NCBI GenBank assembly: GCA_018058545.1
Contig: JAGOZU010000012.1
Span: forward strand, 1 to 51,930
Direction: 5' to 3'
Source of the DNA: Promineifilum sp.
GTDB lineage: Bacteria > Chloroflexota > Anaerolineae > Promineifilales > Promineifilaceae
Length of the DNA stretch: 51,930 bases
Positions 42,767 to 49,984 of this stretch are shown here, in pieces. The position numbers and the translations under genes are program-made. The stretch's first letter is position 1. The number at the start of each line of letters is the position of its first letter. Under the pieces are notes generated by a model that was not told the origin of the DNA, searched no databases, and saw nothing but the letters and a program-made list of their open reading frames with translations.

Positions 42767-43804
42767 CTACTCCGTGGCGATGTCCCAGACGAGAGCGGCG
42801 CCGTTGTCACCGGCGGTGACGATCTGTTGGTCATCGGGGCTGAAGGCGGCCGAAAAAACCCAATCGCCCTGTCCCTGTAACTGCCCTGCTTCCCGTCCGG
42901 TAGCGGCGTCCCAAATCTGCACGAGCGGTTCGTTGCCGGCGGTGACAAGCCACCGACCATCGGCGCTGAAGACCGCCGAACGCACCCAGTTGGTGCGTTC
43001 AAAGGTGTGCAGCTCCCGTCCCGAAGCGGCGTCCCAGATGCGCGCCGTGTTGTCGCCGCCCGCGGTGGCGATCCGCTTGCCATCGGGGCTAAAGGCGGCC
43101 GAATAAGTCCAGCTCGGGTAATCGAGGGCGCGCAATTCCCGACCGGTGGCGGCGTCCCAGATACGGGTCGAGTTGTCGTCACCGGCGGTGATGACCTGCT
43201 TGCCGTCGGGGCTGAAGGCGGCCGAGTTGACCAGAGCGGCATGCCCCTCAAGCGTGTGCAACTCCCGGACGGCGACAGCATCCCAGATATGAGCGATGGT
43301 GTCGCTCGTAGTGACGATCTGTGTGCCGTCGGGGCTGAAGGCGGCCGAGTTGACCGGGCCGGCATGCCCTTCGAGCGCGCGCAGCTCCCGCCCGGCGGCC
43401 GCGTCCCAGATACGGGCGACGCCGTCGTTGCCGGCGGTGACGATCTGCCGGCCGTCGGGACTAAAGGCGGCCGAGAAAACCATGTCGGGATGTTCGAGCG
43501 TATGTATCTTCTGCCCGTCATCGGCATTCCAGACATGGGCGACGTTGTCCTCGCCGGCGGTGACGATCTGTTTGCCGTCGGGGCTAAAGGCGGCCGAGCG
43601 AACAATCACGCCGGGATGCTCAAGCGTGTGGATTATCCGCCCGATAATCGGGCGGGCTTCGGTTTCGGCTTGTCCGCCGTTCGGGTCAACCGCCGGCTCG
43701 ACCGCTCCGCCGCTGTCCTGGTTCGTCTTCGGCGAAGAGTTACAGCCGATGAGTGTCGCCATGATAACCATCAGCCACGTCAACCGGCGCATCGTATAAA
43801 CCAT
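42767..43804 (-). CDS. WD40-repeat lipoprotein
   Basis: The signal peptide ends in the lipobox TLIGC (C21), so the protein is exported and lipid-anchored. It has seven WD-type blades, each with a core like VxSAAFSPDGKQIVTAGxDxxARIWDAATGRELRxLEGH, filling residues 57-345 and closing one propeller. There is no other domain, so it is likely a binding scaffold at the cell surface. GGAGA nine bases ahead of the ATG at 43804 supports that start. It precedes the SWIM operon on the same strand but has its own promoter. Confidence 0.9.
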   Translation of the reverse strand: MVYTMRRLTWLMVIMATLIGCNSSPKTNQDSGGAVEPAVDPNGGQAETEARPIIGRIIHTLEHPGVIVRSAAFSPDGKQIVTAGEDNVAHVWNADDGQKIHTLEHPDMVFSAAFSPDGRQIVTAGNDGVARIWDAAAGRELRALEGHAGPVNSAAFSPDGTQIVTTSDTIAHIWDAVAVRELHTLEGHAALVNSAAFSPDGKQVITAGDDNSTRIWDAATGRELRALDYPSWTYSAAFSPDGKRIATAGGDNTARIWDAASGRELHTFERTNWVRSAVFSADGRWLVTAGNEPLVQIWDAATGREAGQLQGQGDWVFSAAFSPDDQQIVTAGDNGAALVWDIATE

Positions 43805-43864
43805 GTCATCTTTCTCCTTCCATATAGTTCCTGTTTTGTGGCGCTCGCCATACGTGAGCGGGCG

Positions 43865-43892
43865 ATTCTAAAGAATTATCAAGATTTATCAA
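43865..43892 (-). promoter_or_regulatory. putative promoter of the WD40 gene
   Basis: On the minus strand, TTGATA (43892-43887) and TAGAAT (43870-43865) are 16 bp apart. The predicted leader is about 55-60 nt. Confidence 0.6.
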
Positions 43893-44039
43893 GGCAGTTA
43901 ACGTAATACTGACCCGTATATGGAATACTCATACATATTACACAGCCATATCACGCAGGCGGTCCATGCAAACGTGTGACCCCCACGCGACGAAAACGCC
44001 ATACCACATACCAAATTATCGAATTAAGGGAGACAACCC

Positions 44040-44672
44040 ATGCGTCTGGATAAACTGACTGAAAAATCCCGCGAGGCGCTGCTGGAAGCGCAGCACCTCG
44101 CCGAAGAATATAACTACCCGGCCGTGGAGCCGGAGCACCTGCTGGCTGCGCTGCTGCAACAGGAAAACGGCGTCGTGCCGTCGGTCATCAGCAAGATCGG
44201 CGGCGACCCGCAGATGCTGCTGCAAAGCGTCGAGGCGGCGCTGAGCGACGCGGTGTATCAGACCGATATTGAGGACATGCGCCTCTTTCCGCCCGGGGTC
44301 GTCATTCGGCCCTACGGGACGCTGGTGGTGACCATCTCGGCCGCGGCCTTTCACGCGGAGTTCGGCGCGTCGCCCGACCTGGAGATCGTCATCAGCGACC
44401 CGGCCGTGCCGGACATGATCGACGATCCGGCCTGGGGCGACCCGGAGGCGCTGTTCCGCTTGGCCAACAGCGGCGACGAGGTTCTGCTGTGGCGGATCGG
44501 GTTGCTGGATGTGGTCACCTACGGCGACGGCTATCATTCGGCCGTGGTTGGCTGCCCGCTGCTCGCTCCCCCGGCCCGCAGCCTGCAGCGCGACCCGTAT
44601 TGGGACGACACCGACAACTGCCCCAGGGACTTTCGCGGGTGGCCGTTTCCGAGTCCGGGGCGGGTGCCTTAA
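44040..44672 (+). CDS. ClpB-type N-terminal (Clp-R) domain joined to an unrecognised domain
   Basis: Residues 1-72 are the start of a ClpB disaggregase: MRLDKLTEKSREALLEAQHL, VEPEHLLAALLQQENGVVPSVI. Neither AAA+ module follows. Instead residues 73-210 are an acidic, aromatic-rich region (VVIRPYGTLVVTISAAAFHAEF, LLWRIGLLDVVTYGDGYHSAVVG) that I do not recognise. It may be a broken clpB joined to another frame or a genuine small chimera. GGGAGA precedes ATG 44040. The codon usage looks normal throughout. A DnaJ-like fragment in the same orientation lies 9.9 kb upstream. Confidence 0.75.
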   Translation: MRLDKLTEKSREALLEAQHLAEEYNYPAVEPEHLLAALLQQENGVVPSVISKIGGDPQMLLQSVEAALSDAVYQTDIEDMRLFPPGVVIRPYGTLVVTISAAAFHAEFGASPDLEIVISDPAVPDMIDDPAWGDPEALFRLANSGDEVLLWRIGLLDVVTYGDGYHSAVVGCPLLAPPARSLQRDPYWDDTDNCPRDFRGWPFPSPGRVP

Positions 44673-44818
44673 CGATTTCACGTCCTCGTGGGTCGTCTTT
44701 GCATATCTTCTGTCAGCGTGAGCAGTCAGGCTCAATGACAAACGCTGATAACTTGGCCCTGTCTGCTCCTCAAAAATATATCAGGATACTTTTTTTAGGG
44801 ATCCGACCTTCGCTCAAC

Positions 44819-44847
44819 TTGACAATCACCCCCACCTGGGCTAAAAT
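44819..44847 (+). promoter_or_regulatory. sigma70 promoter of the tRNA-Ala(CGC) gene
   Basis: TTGACA (44819-44824) and TAAAAT (44842-44847) are 17 bp apart, and the tRNA begins 14 bp after the -10 box. Unless transcription stops in between, the same transcript would run through the T-box region into leuS. Confidence 0.88.
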
Positions 44848-44861
44848 CCACCCTTGCTGTT

Positions 44862-44934
44862 GGGCCTGTAGCTCAGCTGGGAGAGCGCTACAATCGCACT
44901 GTAGAGGCCAAGGGTTCGAATCCCTTCAGGTCCA
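44862..44934 (+). tRNA. tRNA-Ala (anticodon CGC)
   Basis: A 73-base cloverleaf: acceptor GGGCCTG/CAGGTCC with the G3-U70 wobble pair that identifies tRNA-Ala, D-arm GCTC/GAGC, anticodon stem CTACA/TGTAG with loop ATCGCAC (anticodon CGC), and T-arm AAGGG/CCCTT with TTCGAAT. The discriminator base is A. CCA is not encoded. Confidence 0.95.
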
Positions 44935-44997
44935 CTGGCTGGTCGTGGCGGCTCGGAACGCTAATGCCCGACCTGTAGCTTACAATTGAAGATATAA

Positions 44998-45115
44998 AGG
45001 CTGTGAGCAGGAGTAGTAAGCTCGCCGAATTTCAGAGAGTCGCCCCCCGGCTGCAAGGGTGACACAGGATGCTGAACTCGCCTGGGAGCCGCGACGGTGA
45101 TATAATAGCCGTCGT
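44998..45115 (+). promoter_or_regulatory. T-box riboswitch stem I region, Leu specifier CTC
   Basis: Landmarks of T-box stem I appear in order: GGAGTAGTA (45010-45018), CAGAGAGT (45033-45040), GGCTGCAAGGGTGACACAGG, then TGAACTCGCCTGGGAGC, in which CTC (45077-45079) occupies the specifier position. CTC is a leucine codon and leuS lies downstream. A CGACGG/CCGTCG hairpin (45092-45114) follows. A possible -10 TACAAT at 44981-44986 has no good -35. Confidence 0.88.
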
Positions 45116-45151
45116 CGAGTCACACTCGTTACGTGTTTAAGTGGATGGTCT

Positions 45152-45224
45152 GGGCCTGTAGCTCAATTGGGAGAGCGCCACAATGGCATTGTGGAGGTCA
45201 AGGGTTCGAACCCCTTCAGGTCCA
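45152..45224 (+). tRNA. tRNA-Ala (anticodon GGC), inside the leuS T-box leader
   Basis: A complete 73-base cloverleaf with acceptor GGGCCTG/CAGGTCC (G3-U70), anticodon stem CCACA/TGTGG, loop ATGGCAT (anticodon GGC) and T-arm AAGGG/CCCTT. It differs from the upstream tRNA-Ala at eight positions. It lies between T-box stem I and the antiterminator, where stem III is normally found. CCA is not encoded. Confidence 0.95.
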
Positions 45225-45239
45225 CTTTTGTACCGTCAA

Positions 45240-45290
45240 TCAGAGTGGTACCACGGAACCCCTTTCGTCTCTGAACGAAAGGGGTTTTTT
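45240..45290 (+). terminator. T-box antiterminator / intrinsic terminator of leuS
   Basis: Antiterminator: TCAGAG (45240-45245) pairs with CTCTGA (45269-45274), the bulge TGGTACC (45246-45252) offers UGGU to the ACCA end of a tRNA, and ACG/CGT closes the upper helix. Competing terminator: AACCCCTTTCGT (45257-45268) with ACGAAAGGGGTT (45275-45286), then a T-run to 45290. The two folds are mutually exclusive, as in known T-boxes. Confidence 0.93.
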
Positions 45291-45356
45291 GTTTGCTAGA
45301 AGCGATAGATATCGCAGGTAATTATTGTTTTTATCCGATCGATTGGAGACATCAGC

Positions 45357-48131
45357 ATGAGCGACACCTACAACCCGGCGAACATCGAAACAAAATGGCA
45401 GGAGCGATGGGCGGCCGACGGCCTGTACCGGTCCCGCGTGGACTGGAGCAAACCCAAGCATTACGCCCTGACCATGCTGCCCTATCCCAGCGGCGACCTG
45501 CACATCGGTCACTGGTTCGCCATGACTCCATCGGACGCCCGCGCCCGCTTCATGCGCATGCGCGGCTATAACGTCCTGTTCCCGATGGGCTTCGACGCCT
45601 TCGGTCTCCCGGCCGAGAACGCCGCCATCCAGCGCAACATCCACCCCAAGGTCTGGACCTATGCCAATATCGAGCGCATGCGCCGGCAGCTGCGCAGCAT
45701 GGGGGCCATGTTCGATTGGGAGCGCGAGGCGGTCAGTTGCGACCCGGCCTACTACCACTGGACGGAATGGTTCTTCAAGCGGTTCCTGGCCGGCGACCTG
45801 GCCTATCGTGGCGAGGGCATGGTCAACTGGTCCGAAACCTTGCAGACCGTGCTGGCCAACGAGCAGGTCATCGACGGCAAGGACGAGCGCACCGGCCAGC
45901 CGGTCATCCAGAAGATGATGGAGCAGTGGTTCTTCGCCATCACCGAGTATTGCGAGCAGCTGCTGGACTTCGAGGGCATCGACTGGCCCGATCGGATCAG
46001 ACTGATGCAGACCAACTGGATCGGCCGCTCCGAGGGCGCGCGCGTCCTGTTCACCAGCGAGCACGGCGACCCGATCGAGGTATACACCACGCGCCCCGAC
46101 ACCCTGTGGGGGGCGACGTTCATGGTGCTGGCTCCGGAGCATGAGCTGGTCGAGAAGCTGACCCACGAGTCGCAGCGCGCTGTCGTGGATGCCTATCGGA
46201 CCCAAGCCGCGCGAGCCACGGAGATCGAGCGCCTGTCGGACACGCGCGAGAAGACCGGCGTCTTCACCGGCGGCTATGCCGTCAATCCCGTCAACGGCGC
46301 ACACATCCCCGTCTGGATCGCCGATTACGTGCTCGGCTCCTACGGCACGGGGGCGATCATGGCCGTTCCCGCCCACGACCAACGCGACTTTGAATTCGCC
46401 CGCAAGTACGACTTGCCGGTCGTGCCCGTCATCCAGCCGGAGGAGTCTCCCCGGTTGGACGGGGCGACGATGGAAGCCGCCTATGTCGGCCCCGGCGTCA
46501 TGATCAACAGCGGCCGATTCGACGGCACGCCGGTGACGGCCGACAAGGGCTGGGCCAACACTTCGGTCAATGCCGTGGGCGAGTGGCTGCAAGAGCGGGG
46601 CATTGGCGGCAAGTCCGTCAACTACCGCCTGCGCGATTGGCTCGTCAGCCGTCAGCGCTATTGGGGCTCGCCATTCCCGGTCGTCTATTGCGTCGACGGG
46701 ACGATCGAGATGACGCCCGACGACCGGCTGCCCGTGCTGCTGCCGGACGACGTCGAGTTCATGCCCACCGGCCAAAGCCCCCTGCGCTATCACGAAGAAT
46801 TCCTGCATACCACGGATTCGCACGGCCGACCCGCGCGGCGCGAGACCGACACCATGGATACCTTCATGTGCTCGTCGTGGTATCAGTATCGCTACCTGAG
46901 TCCGGGCTACGACAAGGCCCCGTTCGACCCGGCCGAGGCCGCCTACTGGCTGCCGGTCGACGTCTACACCGGCGGGGCGGAGCATGCCACCATGCACCTG
47001 CTCTACACCCGCTTCTTCACCAAGGCCATGCGCGACCTGGGGCTGTTCACCGATACCGAGGCGGCGATGCGGGCCAACGACCGCGATCCCGACGGCCTGT
47101 TCGACGAACCGATGCTCATGCTGCGCAATCAGGGCCAGATCCTGGGCGCGGAACGCCGGGGCGATACCATCGTCGCCCGTGGCCGGATGCAGGGTCGTGT
47201 GTTCGTGGCCGATCGTGTCGAAGTGATCGACCCCGCCGCGGCCGATGCCGGCATGAGCGACGGTTCGATCATCGGCGAGATCATGAAGCGCACCGAGTAC
47301 GTCCTGCAGGTGGACGCCGGCGGCGACGAGCCGATCACCGTTGAGGTGGCCACCGACGCGCCAATCGACATCCCCGCCATCGAGGGCGTGAACACGGTCA
47401 ACCAGTTGCGCCACCACCTGGAGATCCAGCGCATGTCCAAGAGCAAGGGCAACGTCGTGAACCCCGACGAGCTGGTGGACCAGTTCGGGGCCGACACCGT
47501 CCGCGCCTACCTGATGTTCTTCGCCAAGTGGGACCAGGGCGGACCGTGGAACTATGGCGGCATCAAGGGGCCGCAACGCCTGTTGCAGGATGTGTGGGAG
47601 ATCGGTCAGGCTGATTATCAACCTCAATCGGTTGATGATTCCGCCACGCGCGCCCTGCGTCGCAAGACCCATCAGACCATCCAAAGAGTGACACAGGACC
47701 TGGACGAGTTCTCGTTCAACACGGCTGTGGCCGCCATCATGGAGCTGCGCAACGCGATCCTGGCCGCCCAAAAGGAAGCGGCCGCCTCTCGCGACGCCTG
47801 GGACGAGGCCGTGGATACGATGCTGCTGCTGCTGGCCCCTATCACACCCCACATCACCGAGGAGCTGTGGGCGCGACGCGGCCGGGGCTACAGCATCCAC
47901 CAGCAGGATTGGCCGAGTTGGGATGAGGAAGTCGCCCGCGACGAGACGATCAGCCTGATCATCCAGATCAACGGCAAGACGCGCGACAAGATTGACGTGC
48001 CCGCCGGTCTGGATGACGATGCGCTGGGCCGGATTGCCCTGGAGTCGGAGAAGATTCAGCGGGCGCTGGACGGCAAGGCGCCGCGCAAGGTCATTGTCGC
48101 TCGCGGCACGCTGGTCAATATCGTCGCCTGA
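45357..48131 (+). CDS. leuS: leucyl-tRNA synthetase
   Basis: Class I synthetase charging tRNA-Leu. The 924-residue protein has the HIGH motif H49-I-G-H52 in PYPSGDLHIGHW, the CP1 editing domain (TTRPDTLWGATFMVLAPEHEL, then YGTGAIMAVPAHDQRDFEFA), and the KMSKS-type M693-SKSKGN. It also has the anticodon-binding helices and a C-terminal IIQINGKTRDKIDVP. An extended leucine-specific insertion before the KMSKS loop makes it longer than the 860-residue E. coli enzyme. TTGGAGAC precedes ATG 45357. Expression should depend on uncharged tRNA-Leu through the T-box upstream. Confidence 0.98.
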   Translation: MSDTYNPANIETKWQERWAADGLYRSRVDWSKPKHYALTMLPYPSGDLHIGHWFAMTPSDARARFMRMRGYNVLFPMGFDAFGLPAENAAIQRNIHPKVWTYANIERMRRQLRSMGAMFDWEREAVSCDPAYYHWTEWFFKRFLAGDLAYRGEGMVNWSETLQTVLANEQVIDGKDERTGQPVIQKMMEQWFFAITEYCEQLLDFEGIDWPDRIRLMQTNWIGRSEGARVLFTSEHGDPIEVYTTRPDTLWGATFMVLAPEHELVEKLTHESQRAVVDAYRTQAARATEIERLSDTREKTGVFTGGYAVNPVNGAHIPVWIADYVLGSYGTGAIMAVPAHDQRDFEFARKYDLPVVPVIQPEESPRLDGATMEAAYVGPGVMINSGRFDGTPVTADKGWANTSVNAVGEWLQERGIGGKSVNYRLRDWLVSRQRYWGSPFPVVYCVDGTIEMTPDDRLPVLLPDDVEFMPTGQSPLRYHEEFLHTTDSHGRPARRETDTMDTFMCSSWYQYRYLSPGYDKAPFDPAEAAYWLPVDVYTGGAEHATMHLLYTRFFTKAMRDLGLFTDTEAAMRANDRDPDGLFDEPMLMLRNQGQILGAERRGDTIVARGRMQGRVFVADRVEVIDPAAADAGMSDGSIIGEIMKRTEYVLQVDAGGDEPITVEVATDAPIDIPAIEGVNTVNQLRHHLEIQRMSKSKGNVVNPDELVDQFGADTVRAYLMFFAKWDQGGPWNYGGIKGPQRLLQDVWEIGQADYQPQSVDDSATRALRRKTHQTIQRVTQDLDEFSFNTAVAAIMELRNAILAAQKEAAASRDAWDEAVDTMLLLLAPITPHITEELWARRGRGYSIHQQDWPSWDEEVARDETISLIIQINGKTRDKIDVPAGLDDDALGRIALESEKIQRALDGKAPRKVIVARGTLVNIVA

Positions 48132-48151
48132 TCGTTAGTAGAGGAAGAGAT

Positions 48152-48230
48152 CGTCCGCGGATTGGGTGGATCGAGCAGGTCGAAGGGGTAGTCTCCGAAA
48201 TACCTGCCCGCTTCAGCTAATCCGCGGACG
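48152..48230. repeat. long inverted repeat between convergent leuS and lysE-type genes
   Basis: CGTCCGCGGATT (48152-48163) and AATCCGCGGACG (48219-48230) are perfect 12-bp complements, and GCAGGT/ACCTGC (48175-48180, 48202-48207) nests inside. There is no T-run, so it may be a mRNA-stabilising or bidirectional stop structure, or a small dispersed element. Confidence 0.7.
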
Positions 48231-48233
48231 CCA

Positions 48234-48863
48234 TCAGCCGAAGGCCGCCCCGACGCCGCTGACGATTTGATAGACGCCGAAGGCAAACAGCGCCACGGCC
48301 GACAGCCCGCCCAACGCGCGATTGAAGCGAGGTTCCACCTTGCCCATCCCGGCGAAGAGAAGGACGAAGAGGACGCCACCGCCCACGACCGCCCCGTAGA
48401 AGCTCAGCAGGAAGGCCGCGCCAAATGCAGGATTCATCCGCCAGGCGGTGATGAGGATCGGTCCGGCGACGGTGGCCCAGAAGATATAGGGCGCCGGGTT
48501 GAGCAGGTTCATCAGCGCGGCCTTGAAGATGTTGCTGATTACGCTGCCTTCCATCGCCCCCACCTGCCGGTCATCGGCGGCCGCATCTCGCCGGAACACC
48601 CGCCATGCTCCCCCGGCCAGGTAGATCAGGAACAGGCCCCCGACCACCTGCAAAAGGGGCAATAACCACCCCGGCAATTGGGTCAGCACCACCAGCACGA
48701 GAGCCAGGATCGGCCCGTCGCTGATGAGAGGAGCCAGCGTGGCCGGCAATGTGCGTCGCCACCCCTCGCGCGCCAGCAGAGACAGGAGAAACGCCTGGAA
48801 CGCGCCGGGCTGGACGGCGGCTGTTGTGCCCAGAAGCAAGCCTTGCAGCAGATAAGTCGCCAC
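48234..48863 (-). CDS. LysE/RhtB-family translocator
   Basis: A 209-residue membrane protein with six hydrophobic helices. The N-terminal LLLGTTAAVQPGAFQAFLLSL and the middle LMNLLNPAPYIFWATVAGPIL (the LNPxPxxFW pattern) mark the LysE amino-acid exporter family. The substrate cannot be told. The start is GTG at 48863. It lies 78 bp after map on the same strand. Confidence 0.85.
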   Translation of the reverse strand: MATYLLQGLLLGTTAAVQPGAFQAFLLSLLAREGWRRTLPATLAPLISDGPILALVLVVLTQLPGWLLPLLQVVGGLFLIYLAGGAWRVFRRDAAADDRQVGAMEGSVISNIFKAALMNLLNPAPYIFWATVAGPILITAWRMNPAFGAAFLLSFYGAVVGGGVLFVLLFAGMGKVEPRFNRALGGLSAVALFAFGVYQIVSGVGAAFG

Positions 48864-48941
48864 GTTACATCGTATCGCAAACGTCCACAGCCATCCGGAT
48901 CGCCGCCTGTGGCGGAGATGGATTGGGACGTGGTTTTGTTG

Positions 48942-49706
48942 TTACAGTAGGGTGAGGATGTCGGGGCCGTTGTGGGTGATGGCCAGGGTATGCTCGAACT
49001 GCACCGAGAGGCGGCCGTCGGCGGTAATGACCGTCCAGCCGTCGGGCATCAGGATCCACTCGTGGGTTCCCTCGTTGATCATCGGCTCGATGGTGAACGT
49101 CATGCCCGGAACGAGGCGCGGCCCTGGCGATGCCTGGCGGATATGGGAGACGGACAGATTTTCATGCAGGATGCGGCCGATGCCGTGCCCGCCCCATTCG
49201 TGGATCACGGTGACCCCCTGCGTGTCGGCGTAGTTCTGGATGGCGCGGCCGATGTCGTTCAGGTGGTTATCGTATTGCGCGGCCTCGATGCCCCGGCGCA
49301 ACGCTTCGCGGCCGATGGCCAGCAGGCGATCGACGTGGGGCGCGACCCGGCCGACGGGGTAGGTGACGCAGGCGTCGCCGCAAAAGCCCTTCAGCCGCAG
49401 CCCGATGTCGATGCCCACGACGTCGCCCTCTTCCAGCACGCGGCCGTCGGGCAGGCCGTGGCACACCTCGTGATTGACCGAGGCGCAAATCGTCCCGGGG
49501 AAGGGTGGGTGTTCGTGGCTGCTGCCGCGATAGTTCTTGTAAAGCGTCTCCGCGCCGTTCTTGTGGATGTAGTCCTCGACCAACGTATCCAGAGCTTTCA
49601 GCGTGACGCCGGGTTTGATGTTCTCTTCCAGAATGGCGAAGCATTCGGCCGTAAGCCGGCCGGCGGCGCGCATTCGGGCAATTTCCTTGTTGTTTTTCAA
49701 CTTCAT
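48942..49706 (-). CDS. map: type I methionine aminopeptidase
   Basis: Removes N-terminal methionine from new proteins. The 254-residue enzyme has the metal ligands in GIDIGL (Asp), GDACVTY (Asp), GGHGIGR (His), FTIEPMI (Glu) and QFEHT (Glu). There is no N-terminal SH3-binding or zinc extension, so it is the short bacterial form. TATAAT with a TGC extension lies 11 bases before ATG 49706, so the leader is very short. Confidence 0.97.
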   Translation of the reverse strand: MKLKNNKEIARMRAAGRLTAECFAILEENIKPGVTLKALDTLVEDYIHKNGAETLYKNYRGSSHEHPPFPGTICASVNHEVCHGLPDGRVLEEGDVVGIDIGLRLKGFCGDACVTYPVGRVAPHVDRLLAIGREALRRGIEAAQYDNHLNDIGRAIQNYADTQGVTVIHEWGGHGIGRILHENLSVSHIRQASPGPRLVPGMTFTIEPMINEGTHEWILMPDGWTVITADGRLSVQFEHTLAITHNGPDILTLL

Positions 49707-49717
49707 ATTGGGATGAG

Positions 49718-49723
49718 ATTATA
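49718..49723 (-). promoter_or_regulatory. extended -10 element of map
   Basis: TGCTATAAT on the minus strand (-10 box at 49723-49718) has no recognisable -35 and ends 11 bases before the map ATG. Confidence 0.6.
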
Positions 49724-49896
49724 GCACAAAAAGAAACCCGCCTTCCGGTGTAATATCATGCCGGCCAGGATCGGCCAGGGCAATCGCCTACAAGCCAATA
49801 AATGTTCGTCCACCGGCATTACGACATGATTCAGTACCTTTGGATTCGAATAATATTCAAGAATTATCAATAATATCAATATCAATATTGAATATA

Positions 49897-49925
49897 TTGA
49901 CATATTAGAAAAATTGTTATATCTT
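49897..49925 (+). promoter_or_regulatory. promoter of the MFS transporter gene
   Basis: TTGACA (49897-49902) and TATCTT (49920-49925) are 17 bp apart in a very AT-rich stretch (about 49840-49940) that also holds the palindrome TCAATATTGA. The leader would be about 50 nt. Confidence 0.65.
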
Positions 49926-49984
49926 ATTTAAAAATTTTCCTAAAGAGGATCGGACCCGTACTCCATCCGACTCTCGGAGACACG

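Noticed and set aside
44714-44752. TCAGCGT/ACGCTGA inverted repeat after the ClpB-domain gene
   Set aside because: Only seven pairs with a 24-base loop. A T-run further on (near 44791) is too distant to make it a terminator.
45101-45106. TATAAT as the promoter of the second tRNA-Ala
   Set aside because: It lies in the loop of the CGACGG/CCGTCG hairpin, has no -35 at 16-18 bp and is 45 bp from the tRNA. It may be chance, so I did not annotate it as a promoter.
45240-47900. Very long minus-strand open frame opposite leuS
   Set aside because: It is antisense to an unmistakable leuS and rich in His, Arg, Gly and Asp, as expected for shadow frames in GC-rich DNA.
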